Shown piece after piece: positions 17,221 through 28,635 of a stretch of DNA of 64,000 bases (positions are counted from its first letter, which is position 1; each line of letters starts with the position of its first letter). The position numbers were made by a program, and so were the translations under genes. Origin of the DNA: Nonomuraea candida (lineage in GTDB: Bacteria > Actinomycetota > Actinomycetes > Streptosporangiales > Streptosporangiaceae); contig NZ_JOAG01000020.1 in the NCBI RefSeq assembly GCF_000725485.1, positions 248,001-312,000 of the forward strand, read 5' to 3'. Under the pieces are notes generated by a model that was not told where the DNA came from, searched no databases, and worked only from the letters and a program-made list of their open reading frames with translations.

Positions 17221-19626
17221 TCATCGGGCGGTGAGCGCGGCGTAGGCGTCCACGGAGATGGTCACCTGCGCGGTGCCCTCGTTCTTCAGCAGGACCGTCC
17301 CGTCCGGCCGCGCGGCGGCGATGGTGAAGCCGGCCGTGTCCTTGCCCGCCGCGTACGCCACCACCCGCGCGGTGCTCGGACCGCCCAGCGGGACGACCGA
17401 GACGACCCCGTTCGCCGCGCCCTTGGCGACGACGGCCAGGCCCAGCGCGGAGACGCCGGACGCGGGGATGCCGGCCACCCCCGTGATGTTCAGCGCCTTC
17501 GTGCCGCCGGCGGCGATGGTGAGGCCCCGGGCGACCGGCGACGCCCCGATCGCCTTGAGGAGCGATCCCCGCTGGGCGGAGGAGAAGTAGCCCATGACGT
17601 CGACGGAGATCTCCACCGTCCCGAAGCCCAGGTTGTGCAGGTTGATCTTCCCGCCGGCGCCGGGCTTGACGATGGTGAAGAACTGCGTCGGGACGTTGGC
17701 CGGGTAGTCGGCGTTGGCGTCGGCGGGGAAGACGTCCCCGGCGGCGTAGACCCGGATCGTCCCGGTTGAGGGGCTCTTCAGCATCACGGTGAGCGCGACC
17801 GCGTCCACCCCGGTGGCGGGAAGCCCGGTCATGCCGGACGTGGCCAGCTCATGGTTGCCCAGCGCCGGGACGACGGTCCGGTCCGCGACCCGTACGGGCG
17901 TGATCGGCACGTAGGCGCCGCCCACCACGCCGGCCGCCTGCGCGAGGGTGTGTCCGTGGACGTCGAGCGTCACCCGGACGGGGCCGGTGCTCCTGTTCAC
18001 CACCTTGATCCTCCCGTCCGCGCCGGCCTTGGCGATGATCAGGGTGGAGGCGTAGCGCGTGGCGTCGTAGAAGAGCGGGCTGCCGGAGGGTTCCTGCTCG
18101 TCCGAGGCGTGCACCGCCACCGAGCCCGAGTTGAACAGATCGCCCTTGGCGGCCACGTTGAGCGCGACAGCGCGCAACCCCGTGGCCGGCAGCCCGGCCG
18201 TTCCCGCGACCTGTACCGCCATGGTCGAGTTCGCGCTGACCTGCACGTTGTCCAGGATCCGGCCGCGCGAGGAGAAGAACTGGTCAGGCCCCGGCCGCAC
18301 GGCCGCGCCCAGGGCGGCGTCGTCGAGCTGTATCCGCGGCGTGGGCCCGCCGGGATGGGCGATGCTCCGGCCGCTGTCCTTCAGCATCGACTCCAGCTCG
18401 GCCACGCCCGAGCCGGGGAACGCCTGGCGCATCACCGCGAACGCGCCGGCGACGTGCGGCGCGGCCATGGACGTGCCGCTCATGGAGTCGTAGGTGTCGC
18501 CGGACACCGACGAGACGATGTCCGTGCCCGGGGCGAACAGGTCCAGGAGCGGGCTGCGGTTGCTGAAGCCGGAGACGGCGTCCCCGTCGGTGGTGCTGCC
18601 CACGGCGACGGCCGAGGAGACGCAGGCCGGGGCGCTGATCGCGTCGGTGAAGCCGTCGTTGCCCGCCGCGATCACCGTGGCCACCCCGGCGGCCCGCAGC
18701 CCGTCGATGACGGGTTTGCGGGTGTCGTTGTCGCAGGCCGCGGTGTTCCTGCCGCCGCCCAGGCTCAGGTTGGCCGCCACGATGGGCAGCTCGCTCCTCA
18801 GCTGCAGCACCTTCTCCAGCCCGGCCAGCTGGGCGCTGGTGAAGCTGAGCACGCACGGCGAGGCGCCCGGCCCGCAGAAGTCGTCCGTGTCGAACCTGCT
18901 GAAGATCTGGACGGCCACGAGGCCGGCCTCCGGCGCGACGCCGCTGCCTTCGGCCGCCTCCACGCCCTCGCCGTCACCGGCGACGATGCCGGCCACGTGG
19001 GTGCCGTGGTCGCAGTTGAGCTCGCTGTTCGCGCACGGGCCGCTCTCGGAGTCCGCCGATCCCGGCCCTTCCTGCTCGTCCGAGCCGTCGGGGCACAGGC
19101 TGGTGGCCGAGTAGTCGGGGTCGCTGGGGGAGAAGCAGGCCTCGGCGACGACCCGGCCGCCGAGGAAGGGGTGGTTGACCGCCACGCCCGTGTCCAGCAC
19201 CGCCACCACGCTGCCCGCACCGGTCAGGCCCGCCTGGCGCGTACGGTCGGCGCCGATCAGCGGGATGCTGCGGCCGAGCGCCGGCGGCGCCGGCCGGTCC
19301 TCCGACACGCTGACCACGCCCGGCTGGCCGGCCAGCCGCTCCAGCGCCGCCTGGTCGGCGCGCAGCGTGACCACGGGCAGGCGGGAGAGCGTCTGGAGCA
19401 CCGGGCCGGCGCTCGCCGCCGCCGGCAGGTCCCCGCGCGCCCTGGTCACCACGTTCACCCTGAGACGGGCGCCGCCCGCCAGCTTCTCTCCCAGGCCGGG
19501 CTCCACCCACGGCCCCTCCTGCGCGGCCCGGGTGGTGGCGTCGGCGGCGAGAGCCCCTGAGGGGAGCAGGGGGAGGAGCAGGATCGCCGCCACAGAGAGG
19601 AGGCGGCGGATCGGGCGTCGGTTCAT
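17221..19626 (-). CDS. secreted subtilisin-like (S8) serine protease with three C-terminal repeats
   Basis: The preproenzyme has 801 residues. A signal peptide (about 1-28) and an inhibitor-I9-like propeptide (about 50-110) precede the S8 domain, with Asp145 in VAVLDTGV, His207 in CDHGTHVAG and Ser386 in SGTSMAAPHVAG. Extra cysteines in the catalytic domain suggest disulfides. From about residue 445 to the end come three tandem repeats of about 115 residues, each with a GLPATGV- or GIPASGV-like turn and an I-S-V-D-V strand near its end, a module common in actinobacterial exoenzymes and thought to aid binding or stability. ATG 19626 is used; the open frame further upstream has no signal peptide. 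Confidence 0.92.
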   Translation of the reverse strand: MNRRPIRRLLSVAAILLLPLLPSGALAADATTRAAQEGPWVEPGLGEKLAGGARLRVNVVTRARGDLPAAASAGPVLQTLSRLPVVTLRADQAALERLAGQPGVVSVSEDRPAPPALGRSIPLIGADRTRQAGLTGAGSVVAVLDTGVAVNHPFLGGRVVAEACFSPSDPDYSATSLCPDGSDEQEGPGSADSESGPCANSELNCDHGTHVAGIVAGDGEGVEAAEGSGVAPEAGLVAVQIFSRFDTDDFCGPGASPCVLSFTSAQLAGLEKVLQLRSELPIVAANLSLGGGRNTAACDNDTRKPVIDGLRAAGVATVIAAGNDGFTDAISAPACVSSAVAVGSTTDGDAVSGFSNRSPLLDLFAPGTDIVSSVSGDTYDSMSGTSMAAPHVAGAFAVMRQAFPGSGVAELESMLKDSGRSIAHPGGPTPRIQLDDAALGAAVRPGPDQFFSSRGRILDNVQVSANSTMAVQVAGTAGLPATGLRAVALNVAAKGDLFNSGSVAVHASDEQEPSGSPLFYDATRYASTLIIAKAGADGRIKVVNRSTGPVRVTLDVHGHTLAQAAGVVGGAYVPITPVRVADRTVVPALGNHELATSGMTGLPATGVDAVALTVMLKSPSTGTIRVYAAGDVFPADANADYPANVPTQFFTIVKPGAGGKINLHNLGFGTVEISVDVMGYFSSAQRGSLLKAIGASPVARGLTIAAGGTKALNITGVAGIPASGVSALGLAVVAKGAANGVVSVVPLGGPSTARVVAYAAGKDTAGFTIAAARPDGTVLLKNEGTAQVTISVDAYAALTAR

Positions 19627-19712
19627 GACTGTCTTCTCCGTCCGGGGTGCCGGGGTTCGACGAAGGCGGCGGACGCCACGACGGCCGGGCCGCGGGCGTC
19701 CGCCGGATCGGG

Positions 19713-21323
19713 TCAGTCCCTGGTCGCGTTCGCGCCGTTCCTGGGGTGGCCCTTGCGGACGAACTGCCGGTAGGTCCAGGCGAGGTTCCTGCACAGAGGC
19801 CGCCTGATCTTGCTGTAGGCGGTGCAGGTCCAGTCGCGCAGGGTGGTGTAGAACAGGCTGTCCACGTCGGACTTGCGGCTCCAGTCCAGGTGGTACGGGT
19901 AGTACCACCGCTTGAGGTTGTTGCCGATCACGCCGTAGCCGTAGTCGTGCATGTCACAGGCGCTGGTGAAGTTGAACCCCGACGGCTTGTCCGGCGACTT
20001 GGTGCAGTGGTCGTGCAGGATGCCGACGACCCAGCGCTTGGTGGGCAGCTGCCTCCAGTACGGGCGGTGCCAGCCGTAGTGGGCCGCCCAGGCCGCACAG
20101 GGGCGGCTGTAGTACATCCAGTGCACGGCGGCCCAGCAGTTGGACGGGTAGGCCAGCGGGCCGGCGACCTCGCCTCCGCCGGGGGTGGTGCCGGGAGCGG
20201 GCGGGTCGAGCGACGGCGGCGGGCTGTCGGAGGCGCCCGGCAGGGTGTTGCCGGCGGCGGCGCTCGCGGTGGGCAGCGCGGAGTCGCCGGTGTAGGCGAG
20301 CTGCCAGCCGCCGCTGAGGCGCGAGTCGAAGGTGGTCAGCCGCCCGGCCGCGTCGTAGGCGTAGGTCGAGGGCTGCGTGCTGGTCTGGCTCGGGTCGGCC
20401 ATGGTGCGCAGCAGGCCGGCGCTGTCGTAGCCGTAGGCGGCCACGCTCTGCGGCGTGCCGGTGCCGGAGGTCTGGGTGATCTGCTTGAGCCGGCCCGCGT
20501 AGTCGCCGAAGGCCGTCCCGGTCGCGGTGGTGGAGGTCGCGTAGGTGAAGGCCAGGACGCTCTGCGGCTCCTCGCCCGCGGCGGGCTCGGTGACGGTGGC
20601 GACCCGGCCCTGGGCGTCGTATCGCACGGTCGAGGTGCCGAACGCCTTCGTGCCGACGCTCGTCACCCTCCAGGCGTCGCTCGGGGAGGCCCCGGCCTTC
20701 TCCCAGACGTAGACCTGGTTGAGGTCCGCCGAGCTGATCGGGTTGCCGGCGTCGTCGGTGAACCCGTCGTCGCCCGCCTCCGTGGTCCCGAGGCCGGTGG
20801 AGATCGTCTCGCTGACCGTGGTGCGCAGCACGCCGGCTGTCGCGTCCCACCGGCTGGTCTCGGTGAGCTTGGAGCCGTCGGCGGCCTCGTAGCGGCGCAC
20901 CTCGCCGCCGTCGGGGAAGGCGGCGCCGCTCTTGTACGCGTACTGGGTCTTCTCGCCCGTGTCGAGGTCGGTGACCTGCGCGGCGTCGCTGAGAATCTCC
21001 AGTTTCCTGCTGGTGGTGCCGCCCAGGAACTCGGCCTGCCAGCCCGGGCCGAACACCGACAGGTCCGTTCTGGAGGCGGGCACCGCCTTCGGCTGAGCGA
21101 GGCTGCCGTCAACGGCGGCGACCGCGTGCTTGCGGCCGATCACGGCCGCGGCGGTGTCCAGCTCGTTGAGCTCGAACGTCCTGCCGTCGGCGAAGTACTG
21201 GCCGGGGCCGACGGGCTGGTCGGTCTCCGACGTGGCCTCGGCGCTGGCCGTCTGGGCGGGCACGACGGCCAGCAGTGGCAGGATCGCTGCGGTGACCGCC
21301 GTCATGACGGTTAATCGCTTCAT
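19713..21323 (-). CDS. secreted YD-repeat protein with C-terminal phospholipase A2 domain
   Basis: The 536-residue product has a signal peptide (about 1-28, ending ASA). A beta-rich central region includes YD/RHS-type repeats (VRYDAQGRVATVTEP, YGYDSAGLLRTM, YAYDAAGRLTTF, about 233-332). After a Pro-rich linker (about 365-390) the last 130 residues form a prokaryotic phospholipase A2 domain, with the catalytic pair His459-Asp460 in SACDMHDYGYG, many Trp/Tyr and six or more Cys. Family members hydrolyse the sn-2 ester of phospholipids and need calcium. Joining a YD-repeat carrier to a toxic enzyme resembles polymorphic-toxin design, but the repeat part is short and no immunity gene is obvious. 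Confidence 0.83.
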   Translation of the reverse strand: MKRLTVMTAVTAAILPLLAVVPAQTASAEATSETDQPVGPGQYFADGRTFELNELDTAAAVIGRKHAVAAVDGSLAQPKAVPASRTDLSVFGPGWQAEFLGGTTSRKLEILSDAAQVTDLDTGEKTQYAYKSGAAFPDGGEVRRYEAADGSKLTETSRWDATAGVLRTTVSETISTGLGTTEAGDDGFTDDAGNPISSADLNQVYVWEKAGASPSDAWRVTSVGTKAFGTSTVRYDAQGRVATVTEPAAGEEPQSVLAFTYATSTTATGTAFGDYAGRLKQITQTSGTGTPQSVAAYGYDSAGLLRTMADPSQTSTQPSTYAYDAAGRLTTFDSRLSGGWQLAYTGDSALPTASAAAGNTLPGASDSPPPSLDPPAPGTTPGGGEVAGPLAYPSNCWAAVHWMYYSRPCAAWAAHYGWHRPYWRQLPTKRWVVGILHDHCTKSPDKPSGFNFTSACDMHDYGYGVIGNNLKRWYYPYHLDWSRKSDVDSLFYTTLRDWTCTAYSKIRRPLCRNLAWTYRQFVRKGHPRNGANATRD

Positions 21324-21701
21324 GGGCTCTCCTCGCGGCGCGGGATGCGGATGCCCGCGTACATTACGGGGGAGCTGTTGCCACCGGTTTGCCAGAGACG
21401 TCAGAGGCTTCCGCCGACCGGGAAACGCAGGGCGGCACCTTGGCCCGCCGAAGCGGCGCCATATTCACCGCCACAATTGCGGCGCCCGGCTGCGGCCAGG
21501 GATATCACGTGAGCTTTTGCGGGCGGCAGAACGCCGGTGCGCCATCGCGGAATGTGACTTGCCTCATCGCCGGATTAGATACATCGCAAAAACACATCAT
21601 TCACACCTCGGGTGCGCCAAGTTTTTCCGGGGAATCGCGAGATTCGTCTCGGTTGAATATCGGTTGACCACATCGCTCGATCCCCGGTCAATCATGGACG
21701 C
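21324..21701. other. divergent intergenic region, less GC-rich than its surroundings
   Basis: This 378-base region separates the leftward YD-PLA2 gene from the rightward SARP gene. It has A/T-rich segments (about 21460-21480 and 21570-21690) unlike the surrounding DNA, as expected for two divergent promoters. I see no gene and no clear consensus boxes. SARP proteins bind heptameric direct repeats; none is convincing here. Confidence 0.5.
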
Positions 21702-23360
21702 GTGATCAACTCAGCGAGCGACGGCGTTCGTCTACTCGGCCCGGTCGAGTTCCGGTGGGCGGGTGCGCCGGTGGTGCTGCCCAGGCGCCAGCAGCGGCTG
21801 CTGCTGGGCGTGCTGGCCCTGTCGGCCAATCGCGTCGTCTCCTCGCAGCGCCTGGCCGAGGTGTTCTGGCCCGACGGGGCGCCGCAGGGCGGGCGCAGGC
21901 AGATCCAGGTGCTCATCTCACGGCTGCGCGGCCTGCTCGCCGGCGCCGCCGCGAGCGAGGTGGAGGTCCGTGCCGCCGGTTCGGGCTACGAGTTGCGCAT
22001 CGACCCCATGGCGGTGGACGCGCACCGCTTCGCCGTGCTGAAACAGCGGGCGGACGCCAGCGGGAACGACGAGGAGAAGGCCGCGCTGCTGGGCCAGGCT
22101 CTGGACCTGTGGCGCGGCCCGGTGCTCGACGAGGCGGCCGTCGGGGCCGGCCGCGACCCGCTCTGCGTCAGGCTGGAGGAGGCGCGGCGCGAGGCGATCG
22201 AGGAGCACGCCGAGGCGTCGCTGCGGCTCGGACGGCACCGGCAGGTCATCGGCGCGCTGGCCGAGGAGGCGGCGGCCGATCCCTCCCGCGAGCGGCTGGC
22301 CGGCCTGCTGATGCTCGCGCTCTACCGCTCCGGCCGCGTCGCCGAGGCCCTCGACGTCTTCGAGAGATCACGGGCCCGGCTGGCCGGGGAGCTCGGCCTC
22401 GATCCCGGTCCGGCTCTGGTACGGCTGCGCCAGGACATCCTGTGCGGCGCCCGCCACCTGGGCGTCCCGTCCGGCCGCTCGGGGGCCGCCGGGCGGGTCG
22501 GCGACCTGGAGGGCGAGGGGCTGGTGATGCTCGGGCTGGGCAGGATCCGCTTCGCCCAGGACCGCTTCGCCGAGTCCGTGGCCGCCTACGAGGAGGCCAG
22601 GCGCGCCTTCCGGCGCCTGGGCGACCGGAGGCACCTGGCGGCCGCGCTGTCCGGTCTGGGCACCGTGCGTGCCGAGGGCGGGTGGTTCGCCGAAGGGCAG
22701 GCCGATCTGATGGAGGCGGCGTCGATCTTCGCCGCCCTCGGCGACGTGGCCGGGAACGCGCACGCCACGTACATGCTCGGCTTCGTGGAACGCGAGCGCG
22801 GCGACGACGAGCTGGCCCTGTGGCTGCTCGGCCGGGCCCTGGCCGCCTACCAGAAGATCGGCGATCGGCGCGGCGAGGCTCTGCTCCAGCGCAGCATCGG
22901 CCTCGTCCACCGGGCCAGGGGCGAATACCCGCAGGCCGCGGCCAGGACGCGGAAGTCGCGTCACCTGTTCACCACGCTGGCCGACCCGCACGGCGTGGCC
23001 TACGCCGACCAGTCGCTGGCCAAGATCCGGATCCGGGTCGGTGACCTCCCGCAGGCCGAGCAGGCGCTCCACGCGAGCCTGCGCGTCTTCGCCGGCCAGG
23101 GCGACCGCTTCGGCCGCGCGCTCGGGCTGCGCACGCTCGGCGAGCTCCACCTGGAGCAGGGCGCGACGGCCGAGGCCAGGCAGGCGCTCTCCGCGTCCCT
23201 CACCCTCTGGGACACCCTGGAGCTGCCGCTGTGGCGCGCCCGCACCCTCGCCGTCCTGGCCCGCCTGGAGCACCGGAACGGCGAAGCCGGGCACGCCGGT
23301 GCCGCCCATCAGGAGTCGAGCGCCATCTTCAGCCGAATCGGCAGCCGCGAGAGCCGCTGA
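21702..23360 (+). CDS. SARP-family transcriptional activator with C-terminal TPR region
   Basis: The regulator has 552 residues. The N-terminal OmpR-like winged helix (about 8-95) contains LPRRQQRLLLGVLALSANRV and LISRLRGLL. The BTAD domain (about 100-245) carries DAHRFAVLKQRADA and LALYRSGRVAEALDVFERSR. A third region (about 255-545) is made of tetratricopeptide-like repeats such as RFAESVAAYEEARRAFRRLGD. There is no NTPase domain between BTAD and TPRs, so it is a medium-size SARP. The start is GTG 21702. It is divergent from the YD-PLA2 gene and beside secreted enzymes rather than antibiotic-synthesis genes, so it may control the secretome block (inference). Confidence 0.88.
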   Translation: MINSASDGVRLLGPVEFRWAGAPVVLPRRQQRLLLGVLALSANRVVSSQRLAEVFWPDGAPQGGRRQIQVLISRLRGLLAGAAASEVEVRAAGSGYELRIDPMAVDAHRFAVLKQRADASGNDEEKAALLGQALDLWRGPVLDEAAVGAGRDPLCVRLEEARREAIEEHAEASLRLGRHRQVIGALAEEAAADPSRERLAGLLMLALYRSGRVAEALDVFERSRARLAGELGLDPGPALVRLRQDILCGARHLGVPSGRSGAAGRVGDLEGEGLVMLGLGRIRFAQDRFAESVAAYEEARRAFRRLGDRRHLAAALSGLGTVRAEGGWFAEGQADLMEAASIFAALGDVAGNAHATYMLGFVERERGDDELALWLLGRALAAYQKIGDRRGEALLQRSIGLVHRARGEYPQAAARTRKSRHLFTTLADPHGVAYADQSLAKIRIRVGDLPQAEQALHASLRVFAGQGDRFGRALGLRTLGELHLEQGATAEARQALSASLTLWDTLELPLWRARTLAVLARLEHRNGEAGHAGAAHQESSAIFSRIGSRESR

Positions 23361-23440
23361 CGTCGCCGCCGGACGTGCGGCAACGGCCCCGGTCACCGGA
23401 TGGCTCGCGCGCGATTCCGGCGGCCTTTACGCTACGCATC

Positions 23441-24502
23441 ATGCCCCTGCACCTGGTCGCCACCGGCCTGTGGCCGTGGTGGGCGGTCGGCGCGGCCGTG
23501 ACCGTCGCGGGCCTGTGGCTGTGGCGGAGCGCTCCCTGGGCGGACGGGAACGACCGCTGGAAACTGATGACCAAGCAGCCGTCGGTCGCCTACGGGCAGG
23601 TCGTCGCCACCGGTGAACGCGACGCCTGGGCCTTCGGCTGGCGCATCCTCGGCGTCGCCGCCTGGCTGCCGATGGCCGACGGCCCGCACCGCCCCATGGC
23701 GTTCCACTGGGACGGCGACCGCTGGACGAGAAGCGACTTCCCCGTCGAACGCGGTGACGTCGGCTCCGTCGCCGCGTCCGGCCCGTCCAACGTGTGGGCC
23801 CTGGCGGGTGGCTCCGTCCTGCACTGGGATGGGCACTCCTGGACAATCGCCCGAAAGGCCCCCGAAACGGCCTGGGCCCTGGCCGTCGCCGGAGACGACG
23901 TGTGGATCTTCGGGGACCGCAGGACCTGGCGCTACGACGGTGCGACCTGGTCGGAGTCGGAGGTCTCCTTCCGCACCCTGCGGGTCGGCGCCCGGTCGGC
24001 CTCCGACATCTGGGCCCTGGACGCCGACGGTCCCTTCGTGCATCACTTCGACGGACGGGCCTGGACCCGGGCCGACCTGAGCCCGTACGTGCCGAAGGCC
24101 CCGTCCCCGTCCGGCGATGTCCCGCCCGGCCCGCACCGCCCCCGGGTGTGCGCGATCACCGCCGACGCGTCCGGCCTCTGGATCACGGGGGAGATCGGGG
24201 TGTCGTCGTTCCTGCTCTTCCGGACCGGCTCCGGCTGGCACGGCGAGAGCACGTCCGCGAAGGCCGGGCGCCTGGTCCGCGATCTCCCGCCCGTGCCCGA
24301 CGGCAGGGGCGGCCACTGGGTTCTGGGCTCCACGGACGTCAACGGGATCGACTCCGCCCTTGCCCACCGCGATCCCGCCGGCCACTGGACGAGGGTTCCG
24401 GCCGGTGGCGAGCTCACGTCGCTGTCCGCCGTCCCCGGCGGCCCGCTCCTGGCCACCGGCGTGATCGGCAAGGCTTCCGGGGTCTTCCGCAACCTCCCTT
24501 GA
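23441..24502 (+). CDS. membrane-anchored propeller-like protein
   Basis: The 353-residue product has one N-terminal membrane helix (LWPWWAVGAAVTVAGLWLW) followed by an extracellular domain of repeated strands, each with a W-A-x-G or DVWIFG pattern (NVWALAGGSVLHWDGHSW, DVWIFGDRRTWRYDGATW, DIWALDADGPFVHHFDG). Such repeats form beta propellers. ATG 23441 is used because it opens the membrane anchor directly. There are no catalytic motifs; the role is probably binding or structural. Confidence 0.75.
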   Translation: MPLHLVATGLWPWWAVGAAVTVAGLWLWRSAPWADGNDRWKLMTKQPSVAYGQVVATGERDAWAFGWRILGVAAWLPMADGPHRPMAFHWDGDRWTRSDFPVERGDVGSVAASGPSNVWALAGGSVLHWDGHSWTIARKAPETAWALAVAGDDVWIFGDRRTWRYDGATWSESEVSFRTLRVGARSASDIWALDADGPFVHHFDGRAWTRADLSPYVPKAPSPSGDVPPGPHRPRVCAITADASGLWITGEIGVSSFLLFRTGSGWHGESTSAKAGRLVRDLPPVPDGRGGHWVLGSTDVNGIDSALAHRDPAGHWTRVPAGGELTSLSAVPGGPLLATGVIGKASGVFRNLP

Positions 24503-24506
24503 GCAC

Positions 24507-24522
24507 GGCAGGCCGGCCTGCC
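24507..24522 (+). terminator. palindrome after the propeller-like gene
   Basis: ggcaggccggcctgcc is a perfect 16-base palindrome a few bases after the stop codon at 24502. It could act as a short terminator stem. Confidence 0.35.
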
Positions 24523-24537
24523 CACCACCGAAACGCC

Positions 24538-24619
24538 GGTGCGGCCGTTGCCGGCGGACCGTTCGGCGAGGGTGACGGCGGGGATCAGGCAGCAGGTGTC
24601 GCCGCGCGCGAGCAGCAGG
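24538..24619. repeat. dispersed 82-bp repeat, copy A
   Basis: These 82 bases match 39487-39568 at 81 positions. After a 6-base difference in length the match resumes briefly (catgcagcgg). On the minus strand both copies can encode LLARGDTxCLIPAVTLAERS, reminiscent of a PIN-type toxin segment. The copies lie 15 kb apart in the same orientation. Confidence 0.85.
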
Positions 24620-24624
24620 CGCAT

Positions 24625-24775
24625 GCAGCGGTACGCTCAGGTCGAGCACCATGTGGCCGGCCGGACGCCGGCGGGCGTGGCTGATGAAGGCGTCCAGCCG
24701 GTCCGCGGCGGTGGCGTCCAGATCTCCGGCGACCGAGATCACGGTGACGCCGGGCAGGTGCCGGCAGGCGAACGT
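24625..24775 (-). pseudogene. STAS-domain fragment
   Basis: On the minus strand the frame reads VISVAGDLDATAADRLDAFI and then GHMVLDLS, the first half of an anti-sigma-factor-antagonist (STAS) domain. It lacks a proper start and breaks off where repeat copy A begins, so it has been truncated by a rearrangement. Confidence 0.5.
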
Positions 24776-25172
24776 GGGCGGGTCATCGCGGCCCCCGGCA
24801 GCGGCTGCTAGACCTTCGGACGGGACGGAAGCGGGTGAGAGCGGCCATGGCGGTCAGTCCTGTATGCGGGCCGTGCCGCCGAGACCGGCCGTCCCGAGGC
24901 AGTCGCGAAGATCACCGGTACGGCCGCACCGCCTGCAGAACCAGCGGCCATACCCTGGGCCGCCGCTGTCTCCCACAGCTCCGTCACCGAACAGGACCTG
25001 CCCTCATCACCAGATGATGCCCGCGCCGATCACCTCTCCCGCCGTTTCGTGCCATGGCACAATGCGCCGCAGATGGTCGGATCGGTCCGGGAACAGACAA
25101 GCCCTGCCGGCACTCCACCCGCTTCCGGCGAGTTGCTCCAAGCTCCCGGTATACGTTCAGCGCGCGTAAGAC
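24776..25172. other. gene-free stretch
   Basis: Between the STAS fragment and the chitinase terminator I see no gene. Short open frames on both strands lack family features and have weak codon bias. Confidence 0.4.
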
Positions 25173-25199
25173 GCCGGCTCCCGCGGTGCGGGAGCCGGC
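25173..25199 (-). terminator. strong hairpin terminator of the chitinase fusion gene
   Basis: gccggctcccgc (25173-25184) and gcgggagccggc (25188-25199) form a perfect 12-base stem with a three-base loop, eight bases past the stop codon of the leftward chitinase gene. Confidence 0.8.
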
Positions 25200-25206
25200 A
25201 CTCGGG

Positions 25207-27462
<2,256 letters not shown>

Positions 27463-27689
27463 GACGTTCTCCTCGGGAAGGGGGCTGTTGGCAGGACGCG
27501 TGTCCAGGCTCGCCCTTCCTCACCGCGGCCGCATCGGTGAACATCGCCTAATGGCGACGCCTAGACCTGAAAACACCTCGTGGCCAGGGGTCCAGCGCCT
27601 GGACCCTTCGGTTGGCGGCATGAGGAGCAACCGTCAACCCGGCAGTCGAGTGAACCGACCGGTCAATGTTTGCCGAGCAGCCCATCGCG

Positions 27690-27906
27690 CCACGGCGGCA
27701 TCACCGTCCCCACCGGCGGCGCGGGGAACTGCAGCTGGGCCGATGGGAAGACCTACCCCGAGGGAGGTCAGGTCGCCGTCCATGGGCTGCCGATCCCCCG
27801 GGATATTCCCGGACATGCGTACTGGGTGTGCCAGAACGGCCGGTGGGTCTGGCCTGAGTGGCCGTGGCCGGTCCTCCGCTTTGCCCCTGTGCCGGGCAGC
27901 CGGTAG
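27690..27906 (+). pseudogene. remnant of a small Cys-containing protein
   Basis: The frame reads GNCSWADGKTYPEGGQVAVH and then YWVCQNGRWVWPEWP, like small actinobacterial proteins in which two Cys flank a DGKTY-x-EG turn. Upstream the frame is unlike coding sequence, so the 5' part is missing or shifted. Most of the remaining 27463-27689 interval holds the promoter side of the chitinase gene and nothing else I recognise. Confidence 0.35.
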
Positions 27907-27927
27907 CCGGAGCGATGGCCCGGGCGG

Positions 27928-28509
27928 TCAGGGCGCGAAGGCTCGTTCGACGGCCCGGGCAAGCGCCCTGCGGCGCCGATCGTGGTCGGCCTGGGGTTCG
28001 TCCTTGCTGGCGGTGTATATGGCGCTGGCCGGTGACCAGGTCAGCGACATGGCGGTGACTATGGCGAGCACATCGGCAGGGGCGATGGACGCGTCGACCA
28101 TGCCCGCGGCCTGCGCGTCGGCGATCGACTGGAGCTTCCCGGCATCGTGCCCCGGCATGAAGCTGAACAGATCGCCGGTAGCGGTGCGTTCCAGACGGGA
28201 CCAGGCGGCGAGCCGAACGAGTTCGGGATGGACGAGATAGGCGTCATAGAGGCGCACGGCATAGCCGGCCAGATCGTCGCCGGTTATGGGGACCGTCTCG
28301 ACGATCATGTCGAGGTGCTCAGCGAAAACGGCGTCGAAGAGCTCGTCTTTGCTGCGGTAGTACTTGTAGATCTGCGCCTTGTTGACCTGAGCGTTGGCGG
28401 AGATGCGGTCAATGCGCGCGCCGGCGATGCCGAAGGCGGCGAACTCGGCCGTGGCCGCATCGAGCAGACGGCGCCGCGAGGCTTGGCCCGCGCTGGTGAT
28501 CTGTCCCAT
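27928..28509 (-). CDS. TetR-family regulator of the adjacent aldehyde dehydrogenase
   Basis: The 193-residue protein has the TetR helix-turn-helix RIDRISANAQVNKAQIYKYY at about 33-52 and a C-terminal domain like TetR_C_17 members. It is the downstream neighbour of the aldehyde dehydrogenase on the same strand. The same operator (AACnAACnnGTTnGTT) occurs just before this gene and twice before the dehydrogenase gene, so it most likely represses both and is released by an aldehyde or related ligand. Confidence 0.9.
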   Translation of the reverse strand: MGQITSAGQASRRRLLDAATAEFAAFGIAGARIDRISANAQVNKAQIYKYYRSKDELFDAVFAEHLDMIVETVPITGDDLAGYAVRLYDAYLVHPELVRLAAWSRLERTATGDLFSFMPGHDAGKLQSIADAQAAGMVDASIAPADVLAIVTAMSLTWSPASAIYTASKDEPQADHDRRRRALARAVERAFAP

Positions 28510-28527
28510 TCTCGCGACCCTATAGTA

Positions 28528-28543
28528 AACAAACTGGTTCGTT
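28528..28543. promoter_or_regulatory. TetR operator, autoregulatory copy
   Basis: AACAAACTGGTTCGTT fits the palindromic pattern AAC-n-AAC-nn-GTT-n-GTT and lies about 20 bases before the TetR start codon. Two related copies precede the aldehyde dehydrogenase gene. Confidence 0.8.
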
Positions 28544-28635
28544 CTGCGGGCGCTCCTGCCGTGGCGATATGTCCCTTCCCTTGCGAAGCTCTCCCTTGTC
28601 CGGCACCTGCAGGGTGCCGGACGGAGCGCGCGTGA

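Noticed and set aside
21702..23360. SARP gene as a marker of an antibiotic biosynthetic cluster
   Set aside because: No polyketide, peptide-synthetase, terpene or RiPP core genes lie near it; the neighbours are secreted hydrolases.
19713..24502. Immunity gene for the YD-PLA2 protein
   Set aside because: Neither neighbour (SARP regulator, S8 protease) nor the propeller-like protein has features of a PLA2 inhibitor; calling one would be a guess.
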